From: Armatimonadota bacterium
GTDB lineage: Bacteria > Armatimonadota > Hebobacteria > GCA-020354555 > CP070648
Direction: 5' to 3'
NCBI GenBank assembly: GCA_020354555.1
Contig: CP070648.1
Location: 3,751,601-3,793,107 of the forward strand
DNA: 41,507 nt
Positions 17,192 to 26,258 of the stretch are shown here, piece by piece. A program made the translations under genes and the position numbers. Below the pieces are notes generated by a model that was given only the letters and a program-made list of their open reading frames with translations, had not been told where the DNA came from and did not search any database. The stretch's first letter is position 1. The number at the start of each line of letters is the position of its first letter.

Positions 17192-18679
17192 CTAATCCTC
17201 CGGGAACTTGTCCATGGCGAAGATGGAGCTGTAGTTCGGGTTTTCCCGGGTGATCCACACATCGTGGGGATGGCTCTCCCGCCAGCCCGCGGTGGTCATG
17301 CGGACGAAGCGCGCCCTGCCGCGCAACTCGGCGAGGGTGTTGGCGCCGCAGTAGCCCATTCCCGAGCGCAGTCCGCCCACGAGCTGATGCACCGTCGCGG
17401 AGAGCGGCCCGCGATGCGGCACGCGCCCCTCGACGCCCTCGGGCACGAGCATGCTCTCGTCGAGGTGCGCGTAGCGGTCGCTCGATCCCTCCTTCATGGC
17501 GCCGATGGACCCCATCGCGCGGTACACCTTGAAGCTCCGGCCGCGATAGATCTCGATGTCGCCGGGGCTCTCGTCGGTGCCAGCGAAGAGGCTGCCGATC
17601 ATCACCGTGTCGGCGCCGCCGGCGAGGGCTTTCACGACATCGCCGCTGTAGCGCACGCCGCCATCCGCGATGACGGGGATGCCCTGAGCGCGCGCCTCGG
17701 CGGCACATTCCATGATCGCCGTGAGCTGGGGGACGCCGATGCCGGCCACAACCCGCGTGGTGCAAATGGACCCAGGCCCGACGCCGACGCGGATAGCGTC
17801 TGCGCCTGCCTCAACTAAGCAGCGTGTGGCCTCGGCGGTTGCCACGTTGCCCGCGATCACCGGCAGCTTCCGGTGGGCGCGCTTGATCTGGCGCACCGCC
17901 TCGATGACACCGCGCGAATGACCGTGGGCGCTGTCCACGACGATCACGTCCACCTCGGCTTTGACCAACGCCTCGACGCGCTCCCTGAGCCCGATCAGCG
18001 GGCCGACCGCGCCGCCAACCCGCAGGCGGCCGTTGTGGTCCTTGGTCGCGGCGGGGAATTGGCGAATCTTCTCGATGTCCTTGATCGTCACCAGGCCCTT
18101 GAGGCGGTCTTGGCCGTCCACGATCGGCAGCTTCTCGATCTTATGCTTCTGCAGTATCGCCTTGGCCTCGTCCAGGGTCGTGCCCTCGCGGCCGGTGATC
18201 AGGCGCTCCTTGGTCATGACCTCGGAGATTTTCTTCGAGTAGTCATCCTCGAAGCGGACGTCGCGGTTGGTGATGATGCCGACGAGCTTGCCGCGGCGGG
18301 TAACGGGGACGCCGGAGATGTGGTAGCGGGCCATGGCATCGAGGGCATCGCGCACGGTGTGCGACGGCGACAGCGTAATCGGGTTGCGGATCATGCCGTG
18401 CTCGGAGCGCTTGACGCGATCCACTTCCTCGGCCTGGGCCGCGACGGGCATATTGCGATGGATGATGCCGATGCCGCCCTCGCGGGCCAGAGCAATGGCG
18501 AGGCGAGACGTGGTAACCGTGTCCATGGGGGAACTGACGAGGGGGACACGCAGAGTGATGTCGCGAGTCAGGGCAGTCGAGGTGTCGACTTCGGCCGGCA
18601 ATACCTCGGTCTGCCGGGGCACCAGCAGCACGTCGTCGAAACTCAGACCTTCACCACCCGCGATGGACTCCTCTGCCAT
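17192..18679 (-). CDS. guaB: Inosine-5'-monophosphate dehydrogenase
   Basis: A 495-residue enzyme converting IMP to XMP with NAD, the committed step to GMP. The N-terminal part is [17 protein letters not shown]. Two CBS domains follow at about residues 95-210 (the first includes [10 protein letters not shown] and VGIITNRDV). The barrel contains VDSAHGHS and the catalytic loop [12 protein letters not shown] with Cys306, then the flap [11 protein letters not shown]. The frame runs upstream to 18730, but that start lies inside the promoter at 18712-18741. ATG 18679, 26 bases after the expected transcription start, is therefore the start. It is divergent from the nucleotidyltransferase gene. The promoter has an inverted repeat just upstream. 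Confidence 0.97.
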   Translation of the reverse strand: MAEESIAGGEGLSFDDVLLVPRQTEVLPAEVDTSTALTRDITLRVPLVSSPMDTVTTSRLAIALAREGGIGIIHRNMPVAAQAEEVDRVKRSEHGMIRNPITLSPSHTVRDALDAMARYHISGVPVTRRGKLVGIITNRDVRFEDDYSKKISEVMTKERLITGREGTTLDEAKAILQKHKIEKLPIVDGQDRLKGLVTIKDIEKIRQFPAATKDHNGRLRVGGAVGPLIGLRERVEALVKAEVDVIVVDSAHGHSRGVIEAVRQIKRAHRKLPVIAGNVATAEATRCLVEAGADAIRVGVGPGSICTTRVVAGIGVPQLTAIMECAAEARAQGIPVIADGGVRYSGDVVKALAGGADTVMIGSLFAGTDESPGDIEIYRGRSFKVYRAMGSIGAMKEGSSDRYAHLDESMLVPEGVEGRVPHRGPLSATVHQLVGGLRSGMGYCGANTLAELRGRARFVRMTTAGWRESHPHDVWITRENPNYSSIFAMDKFPED

Positions 18680-18711
18680 GAGCTGACCTGCCTCTACTAG
18701 GTTAAATAGAT

Positions 18712-18741
18712 AGTTTATTGTAAAGAGCACGGCTGTGTCAA
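18712..18741 (-). promoter_or_regulatory. guaB promoter (sigma-70 type)
   Basis: Minus strand: perfect -35 TTGACA at 18741-18736, an 18-base spacer and -10 TAAACT at 18717-18712 (4 of 6 matches). Transcription would start near 18705 and leave a leader of about 26 bases before ATG 18679. The AT-rich stretch between the genes stands out from its GC-rich surroundings. Confidence 0.65.
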
Positions 18742-18766
18742 TAGCGCAATGCAGGGCGTTTCCGCC

Positions 18767-18785
18767 GTTACCATACGTAGGTAAC
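18767..18785. promoter_or_regulatory. Inverted repeat between guaB and the nucleotidyltransferase gene (candidate operator)
   Basis: GTTACC (18767-18772) and GGTAAC (18780-18785) are perfect 6-bp arms separated by seven bases that include the palindrome TACGTA. A further TACC arm lies at 18789-18792, so GGTA/TACC half-sites recur. It sits 26 bases upstream of the guaB -35 box and 128 bases before the divergent gene. A dimeric regulator controlling either gene is plausible, but its identity is unknown. Confidence 0.45.
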
Positions 18786-18912
18786 AGCTACCGTAGTCTC
18801 AGCCCCGCCCAGATCGACGGTGACGCGCGACCCCAGCCGCCGTCAGGCTACTGTCGAGCAGTCGCGCGAGGAACGGCCCACACCCGCGCCGAACTCGACA
18901 GCGAAGACGAAC

Positions 18913-19653
18913 ATGATCGAGCAAGCACTCATCCTCGCGGCGGGCAAGGGCACGCGCATGGGCAGCCTGACGGAGCGGCGCCCCAAGCCGCTGCTGCGGG
19001 TCGCCGGGACGCCGATCCTGGAGCACATCCTGCTTCGCCTCGCCGACGTCGGCGTCAGGCGGAGCGTGTTGGTCATCGGGCATCTCGGCGACCAGATCGA
19101 GCGCTATTTCGGCGACGGCGCCGGCGTGGGGATGGCGATAACCTATCGCACACAGGAGCAGCGGACGGGCACGGCGAAGGCCGCGCTTCTCGCGCAGGAT
19201 GACCTGACGGCGGCGCCGTTTGTAATGAGCTTCGGCGACATCCTGTGCGCTCGCGCCAACTACAGGGGGCTGGTCACCAGCTTCGAATCGAGTTCGTGTG
19301 ACGCGCTGCTCGGCCTCAACCCGGTTGATGACCCCTGGGAGGGCGCGGCCGTGTACCGGGACGGCGATCGCGTGACGAGGATCATCGAGAAGCCTCCGCG
19401 CGGGACATCCTCGACGAAGTGGAACAACGCCGGCGTCATGGTTCTGACCGCCGCTGTGTGGCCGGTCCTCGCGGGGCTCGAGCCGTCGGCGCGGGGCGAG
19501 TACGAGCTGCCGGTGGGCATTGGGCGCATGGTCGAGTCGGGATGCGACATCCGGGGCATCGAGTTCGATGGCTTCTGGTCCGACGTCGGCCGGCCGGAGG
19601 AGCTGGACAGGATCAACGCTCTCGCGGCGCGCGGCGCTCTCGACCTGTCCTGA
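18913..19653 (+). CDS. Sugar-1-phosphate nucleotidyltransferase (NTP_transferase family)
   Basis: A 246-residue cytoplasmic enzyme that would join an NTP and a sugar-1-phosphate to make an NDP-sugar and pyrophosphate. The nucleotide-binding signature is at the N-terminus, ILAAGKGTRMGSLTERRPKP, followed by GTPILEHIL. Later come FGDIL (metal-binding Asp), IIEKPPRG, WNNAGVMVL and FWSDVGRPEEL, all typical of RfbA/GlmU/ManC-like transferases. There is no left-handed helix domain, so it is a short, single-domain form. ATG 18913 fits the family start. The frame extends further up but without support. No ribosome-binding site is obvious. It is divergent from guaB, and the sugar specificity cannot be assigned. 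Confidence 0.92.
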   Translation: MIEQALILAAGKGTRMGSLTERRPKPLLRVAGTPILEHILLRLADVGVRRSVLVIGHLGDQIERYFGDGAGVGMAITYRTQEQRTGTAKAALLAQDDLTAAPFVMSFGDILCARANYRGLVTSFESSSCDALLGLNPVDDPWEGAAVYRDGDRVTRIIEKPPRGTSSTKWNNAGVMVLTAAVWPVLAGLEPSARGEYELPVGIGRMVESGCDIRGIEFDGFWSDVGRPEELDRINALAARGALDLS

Positions 19654-19685
19654 GATGCGCGGCGCCGGGCCGCTCCGGCATCAGG

Positions 19686-20027
19686 TCAGCGCTGGAGCCC
19701 CATGAGGCGCTTGACGATCTCGATGCGCTGCACCGGGTCTTCGTGGTATGCGCTGCTCAAGCCGTCCATGAGCGCGCGCATGTCCGGGTCGCGCGTGTAG
19801 CTGTAGAGCACGTACTTGCCGCTGCCGAGTTCGAACCGCTCCAGCAGCCCGCCGTCTGCGAGCGCGCGCAAGGCGTCCTCGACCATCCTCGGATCGTGTC
19901 CCACTCGGCGGGCGATGCCCTCCAGGCGGTCCACGAAGCCGGGGTTCTGCTGGAAGAACAGCGCCAGCTCCAGCTTCACTAGATCGTCAATGCGCCCGCT
20001 TATGAGCCTTTCGATTTCGTCGCGCAC
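19686..20027 (-). CDS. Small winged-helix protein
   Basis: A 113-residue protein beginning MRDEIERLISGRIDDLVKLEL. A winged-helix-like middle follows: DRLEGIARRVGHDPRMVEDALRALADGGLLERFELGSGKYVLYSYT has the helix-turn-helix plus wing pattern (quoted here as landmarks LEGIARRVG, VEDALRAL and GKYVLYSYT). The C-terminal helix is HEDPVQRIEIVKRLMG. It is probably a DNA-binding or protein-docking module, perhaps a regulator. Translation starts at GTG 20027. A 234-base gap with nothing recognisable separates it from pyrE upstream, and it converges with the nucleotidyltransferase gene 32 bases away. No family name is assigned. Confidence 0.78.
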   Translation of the reverse strand: MRDEIERLISGRIDDLVKLELALFFQQNPGFVDRLEGIARRVGHDPRMVEDALRALADGGLLERFELGSGKYVLYSYTRDPDMRALMDGLSSAYHEDPVQRIEIVKRLMGLQR

Positions 20028-20261
20028 TTGAGCCGCCCCGGGTGTCGTTCAACCGCTCGCGATCGTCGCTGTCCGCTTCCGCGCGGCGACCACTCCTCGC
20101 CGCATCGCGGCGGCATACCGCAATGACAGAGCATGATGGCTCGCCCACAAGCAGCTCGTTCCATGTGTATCTGCGACGATTGCGCTGTCGGTTCGACTCT
20201 CGCTCACACCTCGCGGCAATCGCGGCCCCCCGACGGCCGGTCGGCTTCGTGAGCGTCGAGA

Positions 20262-20831
20262 TCATACGCTTCGACTCCCCGGCTTGACGAGCGCGACGCC
20301 TCGAGCGCACAGCGGGCATGAGTCGGGGGAGTAGTTCTCCACCGTGACGCGCGCCAGCGCCTCTATGCGCATGCCGAAATCAACGCCGCCGCTGCGGTCG
20401 AGAATCACGCCCGCGCCCACTACCTCGCCGCCGCAAGCGCGCACGAGTTCGGCGGACTCAAGCACCGAGCCGCCCTTGGTGATGACGTCGTCTGCGATGA
20501 GGACGCGTTCGCCCGGGGACACAGTGAACCCTCGCCGGAACGCGAGGCGATCGTTCTCGCGCTCCGCGAAGACGGATCTGACGCCGAGCTGGCGCGCGAG
20601 TTCGTAGGCGACCACGATACCGCCGAACGCCGGCCCCGCCACCACTTGAGCCCCGAGTTCACCCACGCGCAGTGCCAACTTCTGGCACAGCCGCTCGGTC
20701 TGCTCGGGGTATTGCAGGACCTGGGCACACTGGAAATACCGACCGCTGTGCAGTCCGGAACTGAGCACGAAATGGCCGTCCTGCGCGGCACCCGTCTCCT
20801 CCAGTATGCGCAGCACCTCGGCGTCCGTCAT
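20262..20831 (-). CDS. pyrE: Orotate phosphoribosyltransferase
   Basis: A 189-residue enzyme converting orotate and PRPP to OMP. It contains GHFVLSSGLHSGRYFQC, FAERENDRLAFRRGF, and the PRPP-binding loop VLIADDVITKGGSV. It ends with a CPLC-containing tail and the KPGSR motif typical of one subgroup. ATG 20831 overlaps the pyrF stop as ATGA (20831-20828), so the two genes are translationally coupled and share the pyrF promoter. The frame runs on upstream inside pyrF, but that extension is a shadow. Together with pyrF this makes the last two steps of UMP synthesis. Confidence 0.95.
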   Translation of the reverse strand: MTDAEVLRILEETGAAQDGHFVLSSGLHSGRYFQCAQVLQYPEQTERLCQKLALRVGELGAQVVAGPAFGGIVVAYELARQLGVRSVFAERENDRLAFRRGFTVSPGERVLIADDVITKGGSVLESAELVRACGGEVVGAGVILDRSGGVDFGMRIEALARVTVENYSPDSCPLCARGVALVKPGSRSV

Positions 20832-21547
20832 GAGCCGGCGAGCTCCTGTGAGATTCGCATTGCCGCTGCGGCCGGATCGGGCGCTTGCGTGATCGGCCTG
20901 CCGACCACGACGTAGTCGGCTCCGGCCTCCGCCGCCTCGCCCGGCGTCATCACTCGTTTCTGATCCCCGCGGCTGGCCCACGTCGGGCGCACGCCGGGGG
21001 TCACGACCAGGAAGTCGCTCCCGCACGCAGCCCTGACGTCGCCGATCTCCTGCGGCGAAGCGACGACGCCATCAAGGCCCGCCTCGCGCGCCGACAGCGC
21101 CAGCGCGACGACTTGCTCGCGCATCGGGCGCGCCACGCCAGCCTCTCGCAGGTCGTCGTCGTCCATGCTCGTCAGGACAGTGACGCCGACCACCCGCGGC
21201 CGCTCGATGCCCAACTCTTCCGCCTTGTGAGCGGCGGCGCGTACAGCGGCGCTCATGACCTCACGCCCGCCCATCGCGTGCACGTTGAACATGGCGACGC
21301 GCTGGGCGGTGATGCTCCCTGCGGCCCCGGCGACGGTATTCGGAATGTCCAACAGCTTCGCGTCGTAGAAGACCGGTCCGGCGATGTCGGCAATCGCCCG
21401 CAGCACCCCCGGGCCCTCGGCGCTGAACAGCTCGAGCCCCACCTTGAACACGTCCGCCAGACCCGCCAGTTTCTCCGCCACTTCCCGTGCTTCGCTCAAA
21501 GCGGGGAAATCGAGTGCGACGATTAGCTTCGGGCGGGAGCGCGCCAT
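20828..21547 (-). CDS. pyrF: Orotidine-5'-phosphate decarboxylase
   Basis: A 239-residue TIM-barrel enzyme that decarboxylates OMP to UMP. It begins MARSRPKLIVALDFP. The catalytic signature FYDAKLLDIPNTV (DxKxxD) is near residue 69. Later come NVHAMGG, VVTPGVRP and the phosphate-binding region YVVVGRPI. ATG 21547 is the only start that fits the family. A longer frame to 21586 would start inside the promoter. The predicted transcription start is about 21551, so the mRNA has almost no leader. The gene's stop overlaps the pyrE start (ATGA). Confidence 0.96.
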   Translation of the reverse strand: MARSRPKLIVALDFPALSEAREVAEKLAGLADVFKVGLELFSAEGPGVLRAIADIAGPVFYDAKLLDIPNTVAGAAGSITAQRVAMFNVHAMGGREVMSAAVRAAAHKAEELGIERPRVVGVTVLTSMDDDDLREAGVARPMREQVVALALSAREAGLDGVVASPQEIGDVRAACGSDFLVVTPGVRPTWASRGDQKRVMTPGEAAEAGADYVVVGRPITQAPDPAAAAMRISQELAGS

Positions 21548-21557
21548 CTCATCGGCG

Positions 21558-21586
21558 ATTATAGCACGCGGGACATCCCTTGGCAA
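21558..21586 (-). promoter_or_regulatory. pyrF-pyrE promoter with extended -10 (near-leaderless)
   Basis: Minus strand: -35 TTGCCA at 21586-21581 (5 of 6), a 17-base spacer, and -10 TATAAT at 21563-21558 (6 of 6) preceded by TGC, an extended -10. Transcription should begin near 21551, only about four bases before ATG 21547. There is no room for a Shine-Dalgarno sequence, so translation would be leaderless or nearly so. The box lies in the short gap after the DUF4132 gene stop. Confidence 0.85.
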
Positions 21587-21603
21587 CGCGCCTCAGCGCG
21601 ACA

Positions 21604-24405
21604 TTACTGAGGCCGCGTCAGCTCCGCCAGCCGGGCGAGACATTCGCGGAACTGCTCGTCCTCGATGGCGTCATCCCGGCTCAATGCGGTGATGACGCGC
21701 AGCACCTCCGCGGTGCCCGAGTCCACATCTTCGAAGGGCAGAAAGCCGACGGAGGCGGTGGGGCGCCGCGGCGGAGGCAAGTGCGCGCCAGTGGGCTCGA
21801 TAAAAACACTCGCACTTCCGAGATGGACGCGATACGTCGCGAGCCGCCCTTGCACGACGACGTAGCTGCCCTCCTCAGGGGCGGCGACGTTGTGCAACTC
21901 GAGGATGCGTGCGAGCTGACGCGCCAGCGCCCGGCGGAACTGCACCGTCTGGTCGGACGTGAATCCGAGTTCGCCCGCGGTCGCGAGTGACACGACGAGA
22001 TCGGCATCGCGCATCGTCTCACTGTAGACGAGCGGAGGAACCTCCCCGATGGCAACCGGCTCCCCCCGCTTGCCGTCCGCCAGCAGCCGGTAGAACGCGA
22101 CGTCGCCGGTTGTCACCGGCTCCGCGCGTCCCTCGCCGCCGAGGTGGTAATCGAGCTTGGGCCGGTCGCGCCCCCAGGTGAAGTGAGCCTGCATGCGCGC
22201 GTGGGGCCAGTCGCGACGGGCTTCGCCCCGACCGGGCGAGTAGCCTCTCGACCGCAGCAGCGCGAAGGCGCGCGGGACCAGAACCTGGTGTCCCGCGAAC
22301 CTCGCGGACCGACCGGCGTTCGCCTCGTCCGGCAGCGGCCGGTAGACCTCGCGGAAACACTGCTTGAACGGTTGGACGATGCGCTCGTCGAAGATCCTGT
22401 GCTGCCAGGACTCCAGAAGCCCCGCGTTGAGCAGCTCCACGGGATGGGCGACCCGCGCCGGCCCGGCTGCGGCATCGCGGCCGAGCGCCACCTCCTGCCC
22501 CACCCACAGCACCAGGCGCTCGCTCAGGTCGTCGAACACCGGGTTCGACCGCAGCACGGTCAACTCCGACGCCGCATAGACCCGCGAGGTGACCATGGAC
22601 TCCTCGAGGCTCTTGCGGAACTCCGCGTATTGCTGCGCGAGTTCGCGGCGCGCATCGCTGATCTCTTCGAAATCCGGGTGCTCGCGCACCGCCTTGGGGA
22701 TCGTCTTGAGCGGCCCGCGCCGGCCATAGACCGTGACCTTCACTTTGCCATGAGCGGCCGACAGCCGGACCCGATAATCCCCGATATTCCACCATACTTT
22801 CGAGCGATGCCCCTCGAGGCCGGCGTCCGACCACGCGAGCGCCAACTCCTTGCGGCGTTCCAGTTCGCCGGTATCGGTCAGGCCGTGCCGCCGCGCGACG
22901 AGCATCAGCGCATCTTCGGCAGCGGCACGCGTCGAGCGATTGCCCCGCTTCTTGAGCGCGAACAGTTCCGCGACCAGCCTGCTTTCGTCGCCATCGAGCA
23001 ACCCGAGCGCGCGGATAGCGCTCACCGTGTCGTCGTGCGCGCGCCGGATGAGCGCGTCCTCGTTCCGGCCGGCCAGCGCATCGGCGTAGTCGAGGTTGAG
23101 GCTGACGCGGGTGAAGCCCGGGCACAGGTGCGCCGACACGAACCTCTCGACCAGGACGTACCGCTGCGATTCGGCGGACACTGCTCCATCGTCGGGTGCG
23201 TCCCGCAGCATCTCCAGCGACCGCGCGGAGATCATCGGAGGCAAGCCAAGCAGCCACAGCTTTTCCACTGCGTCGGCGACCACTTCACTCGAGCGCGCGC
23301 ACCACTCCACGAGCCAGTCGGGCGCTGCCACGGCGAGCGCCCACGCCGCCTGAGCGGACGTGCGCAGCCACGCCATCGCCTGCGCGTGCGCCTCCGCGTC
23401 GAGCGCCTCGCCAATCTCGCGATCGAGGTCGTCCCGGAGCAGTGACACCAAAGCCAGGGTCTGCGGCGCGAACGCCGACAACCGGCGACTCAAGTCCGGG
23501 CCGCGTTCGCCGAAATCAAAGCCCCACTTCGCGGCGTGAAGCGCATGCAAAGCCGAGGGATCGGCCTCCAACTCCTCGAGCGCGCGGAAGAAGTAATCGC
23601 GCCCGCTCAGCATTCGCAACCACCAGACATCCTCCCAGCGCCCGGCTCGATCCGGATCCGTCTGCTCGTGCGCGAGCCGCTGATACATGAGCCGGAAGTA
23701 CCGGCTCCGGGTGAGCCCGAGGGAATCGAGCACCGGCTGATAGAACGGTGGCCCTGCGCGGCGCCCGCTATAGTGAGCGGGGTGGAACGCGCCCCCGCAG
23801 CGCGCGGCATCGGCGAACTCGTCGTAGGACAGTAGCCGGTGTTGCAGCAACTTGAGGAAGACGAGGAACAGGGCCGGATCCGGCTCGCGGTCCCTCGCAG
23901 CGTAATGGCGCGCGGCCTGAGATAGCCTCGGCAGCACGCCGCGCCACATCGCCAGGGTTGCGGTGGTGTCGGTGCCCACGAGCGCGAGGACGCACTGCTC
24001 TCCGCGGCGTCTTTCGTGCCAGGGCAGGTCCTCGCCTCGCGCGGCCGCTTCGCTCCAGGCCGCTACCGCATCCGAAAGACCGTCCGGCCGTTGCAGACGC
24101 CGGCCGCCGAGCAGCGCCGCCACCGGTCGCCACAGCGCCACCGCCGATGGCGTGGGCGGACCGAGCAACAGGTCCGCCGCGCTCTGCTCCCATCCCGCCG
24201 CCTCGCGGTCGAGACGCGAGATCAGCTCGTCGAAAGCGTCCAGCAGCCGCGAGCGCACCTGCGTGCCCGAGGCGCGCCGCATCCAGTCCTGCACGACGGT
24301 CGGCATGGCGCGCTGCCAATACGAGGCAGGAAGGCGCATTTCGTCGAGGGCGTCCTCGATGATGGCCTGGGCCTTCTGCCACTTGGAGCGCTTGCGTTGT
24401 GTCAT
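21604..24405 (-). CDS. DUF4132-domain giant protein
   Basis: A 933-residue soluble protein. It begins with a basic helical stretch, MTQRKRSKWQKAQAI. The DUF4132 (MolR-like) signature is toward the C-terminus: IVQPFKQCFREVYRPLPDE, ARFAGHQVL and LRSRGYSPGRG. The last 150 residues have the RDADLVVSLATAGELGF and LHLGSASVFIEP-type segments seen in the C-terminal portion of these proteins. The N-terminal two-thirds is helical with many Trp and Arg residues and no domain I can name. No signal peptide or transmembrane helix is seen. The family has no established enzyme activity, although WGR/DUF4132 proteins occur near molybdate and defence loci. It is separate from both neighbours and its start lacks a strong ribosome-binding site. 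Confidence 0.88.
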   Translation of the reverse strand: MTQRKRSKWQKAQAIIEDALDEMRLPASYWQRAMPTVVQDWMRRASGTQVRSRLLDAFDELISRLDREAAGWEQSAADLLLGPPTPSAVALWRPVAALLGGRRLQRPDGLSDAVAAWSEAAARGEDLPWHERRRGEQCVLALVGTDTTATLAMWRGVLPRLSQAARHYAARDREPDPALFLVFLKLLQHRLLSYDEFADAARCGGAFHPAHYSGRRAGPPFYQPVLDSLGLTRSRYFRLMYQRLAHEQTDPDRAGRWEDVWWLRMLSGRDYFFRALEELEADPSALHALHAAKWGFDFGERGPDLSRRLSAFAPQTLALVSLLRDDLDREIGEALDAEAHAQAMAWLRTSAQAAWALAVAAPDWLVEWCARSSEVVADAVEKLWLLGLPPMISARSLEMLRDAPDDGAVSAESQRYVLVERFVSAHLCPGFTRVSLNLDYADALAGRNEDALIRRAHDDTVSAIRALGLLDGDESRLVAELFALKKRGNRSTRAAAEDALMLVARRHGLTDTGELERRKELALAWSDAGLEGHRSKVWWNIGDYRVRLSAAHGKVKVTVYGRRGPLKTIPKAVREHPDFEEISDARRELAQQYAEFRKSLEESMVTSRVYAASELTVLRSNPVFDDLSERLVLWVGQEVALGRDAAAGPARVAHPVELLNAGLLESWQHRIFDERIVQPFKQCFREVYRPLPDEANAGRSARFAGHQVLVPRAFALLRSRGYSPGRGEARRDWPHARMQAHFTWGRDRPKLDYHLGGEGRAEPVTTGDVAFYRLLADGKRGEPVAIGEVPPLVYSETMRDADLVVSLATAGELGFTSDQTVQFRRALARQLARILELHNVAAPEEGSYVVVQGRLATYRVHLGSASVFIEPTGAHLPPPRRPTASVGFLPFEDVDSGTAEVLRVITALSRDDAIEDEQFRECLARLAELTRPQ

Positions 24406-24504
24406 GGCTGCGGAGTGCGAAACCGGCGATATCGGGATCGGACTTGCCCGGCGCGGACGCGCGTCACGTCGCCGTCACGGCGTCTGGGGACGCGCGCCTG
24501 CAAC

Positions 24505-25449
24505 TCACACCTCGCGGAGCGGCGTCGAACTCATAAACTGCTGCGTCTCGTCCATGCCCCTGATGCCGGCGGTAGTACCGATGGCCAGAGTGCAGAGAGC
24601 GCCGACAGCGTTGGCGAAGCGCGCCGTCTCGCGCAGATTCCATCCTTTGACCACGCCGGCGAGGAACCCTGCCGCGAACGCGTCACCCGCCCCAGTCGCA
24701 TCAATCGGCGATACCTCGTAGGCAGGGACGCGCAGGGCCTCGTTGCCGTTCGCCACATAGCATCCAGCCTCGCCCATCTTGAGCGCCACCACGCCCACAC
24801 CGCGTGCGAGGAAGAACTGCGCGACGTCCTCCGGCGTGTCGACGCCGCTGAGCATGCGCGCTTCCTCGATGCTCGGCAGGAAGTAATCGACATGCTCGAG
24901 GCACGGCGCGAGCGCTTTCATCCAGCGGCCGGTGCCATCCCAGACGGTGTCGAGGCTGGTCGTAACGCCGCGGCTCTTGGCGTGCGCCATCAACTCCGCC
25001 GTCGGTTCACCGTCCAGCGCCGGCATGAGCAATGCGCCCGCGACGTGAAGCACCTTGGCGCTCGCCACGCGGTCGAGGTCAACGTCCTCGGAGCGCAGCG
25101 TGCCGTTGGCGCCGATATAATGGATGAAGGACCGCTCGCCGTCCCCATGCACGAGCACCATCGTGCTCGACGTGTTGGCCGAGTCGTCGCGCACGATGCC
25201 GCCGGCGTCCACGCCTTCGCTGGCCATCGCGGAGAGGAAGAAGTCGCCGAATCCGTCGTCGCCGACCTTGCCGATGACGCTTGCCGGGATGCCGATGCGG
25301 CTCAGCCCGATCGCCGTGTTGCCCGCGCAGCCGCCACTGTGGAGCTCGATGCGGTCAACCAACACCAGCCGGCCGCGCTCGGGGTATCGCTCCACCGGCC
25401 GCGCGAGGACGTCAGCTACCAGGATCCCCAGGCAGACTACCTCCGACAT
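24505..25449 (-). CDS. PfkB-family carbohydrate kinase
   Basis: A 314-residue ribokinase-like kinase. N-terminal parts are EVVCLGILVADVLARPVE and HSGGCAGNTAIGLSRIG (the sugar-binding GG motif), then VGDDGFGDFF. The catalytic signature DATGAGDAFAAGFLAGV has Asp as the base, near residue 254. ATG 25449 has AGG-rich sequence upstream. Its first 38 bases overlap the 3' end of the membrane protein gene at 25412-26218, so coupling is likely. It phosphorylates a sugar or nucleoside. The substrate cannot be told from the sequence; ribose, fructose, adenosine and inositol relatives all share this pattern. The DUF4132 gene follows 99 bases later. Confidence 0.93.
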   Translation of the reverse strand: MSEVVCLGILVADVLARPVERYPERGRLVLVDRIELHSGGCAGNTAIGLSRIGIPASVIGKVGDDGFGDFFLSAMASEGVDAGGIVRDDSANTSSTMVLVHGDGERSFIHYIGANGTLRSEDVDLDRVASAKVLHVAGALLMPALDGEPTAELMAHAKSRGVTTSLDTVWDGTGRWMKALAPCLEHVDYFLPSIEEARMLSGVDTPEDVAQFFLARGVGVVALKMGEAGCYVANGNEALRVPAYEVSPIDATGAGDAFAAGFLAGVVKGWNLRETARFANAVGALCTLAIGTTAGIRGMDETQQFMSSTPLREV

Positions 25450-26218
25450 CGTCCTGCCTCTCCGACCGTTCGTACTTGCGCAGCAGTTCCAGGAGCGCGT
25501 TATTCGCCACGAGCGCGACAAAGCCTGCCTCGACGAAGCAGAGCACGAGCGCCGATAGTCCGACCAGCACCGGGATCGCCAGGAGTGCCGGCAGGACCGC
25601 GACGAACGTCCACAACACGAGCGCGCCCGCCACGCCGAGGGTGTATCCCGGGTTGTCGAGGGTGAGCAGCACGGAGCGTTTCATCGCCGTCAGCGGCCCG
25701 CATCCCTGCTCGACCAGGAGCGGGTAGCAGTAGAGCATGGCGAGCGCGAACATGACGACGACGTAGCCCCAGACGACGCCGATGACGCGCCACCACGGTC
25801 CGGAGACGACCTGGAGATAGAAATACACGTTGAAGGCGCCGAGAGCGAGTATCGCCAGGAGAACGAGGACGAGCGCGAGACTGCCCGCGGAGTAGCGTGC
25901 GAGCGCGTCGCGGAAATCGCGCAGGGACACGTCGCCGTGGGCCATACGATTGGCAAGGCGGAAGAGCATGGCGTTGCCTGCCGCGAGGGTCAGCACGGTC
26001 GTCAGCAGGCCGCCGACGGCCACCGCGGGGTTGAGGGCGAGGCGGCCGAGCAAGCCGAGGGGCAAGCCGAGCAGAATCACCCAGATCACGTTGACGGCGA
26101 CGAACAGCCCGAGGTAGAGCCACGCGTCGGCAATTGACTTGCGCAGCGCGCGCATGACACTGGGGTGATGCGCCGCGGCTTCGCCCTGGCTGTCGGTATC
26201 GGCGCGATCATCGCTCAT
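25412..26218 (-). CDS. Multi-pass membrane protein (YesL/DUF624-like)
   Basis: A 268-residue protein. A hydrophilic start of about 25 residues is followed by about five or six long hydrophobic helices with Pro and Gly in them, for example VAVNVIWVILLGLPLG, GLLTTVLTLAAGNAM, LALVLVLLAILALGA, VVMFALAMLYCYP and GVAGALVLWTFVAVLP. A cytoplasmic tail ends in EQDDVGG-type acidic sequence. The pattern with an internal DFRDALARY segment recalls the YesL (DUF624) family, which often sits by sugar-transport or degradation genes. This assignment is weak. Its end overlaps the PfkB kinase gene by 38 bases, so both probably act on the same pathway. ATG 26218 is the only good start. Confidence 0.82.
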   Translation of the reverse strand: MSDDRADTDSQGEAAAHHPSVMRALRKSIADAWLYLGLFVAVNVIWVILLGLPLGLLGRLALNPAVAVGGLLTTVLTLAAGNAMLFRLANRMAHGDVSLRDFRDALARYSAGSLALVLVLLAILALGAFNVYFYLQVVSGPWWRVIGVVWGYVVVMFALAMLYCYPLLVEQGCGPLTAMKRSVLLTLDNPGYTLGVAGALVLWTFVAVLPALLAIPVLVGLSALVLCFVEAGFVALVANNALLELLRKYERSERQDDVGGSLPGDPGS

Positions 26219-26258
26219 GAGCGCGCGGTTGCCCCTGCTCCCTGCGTAAGCGCCCGGG

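Noticed and set aside
20028-20261. tRNA-like GGTTCGACTC near 20190
   Set aside because: The flanking bases do not form the T stem, and no acceptor or anticodon arms can be drawn.
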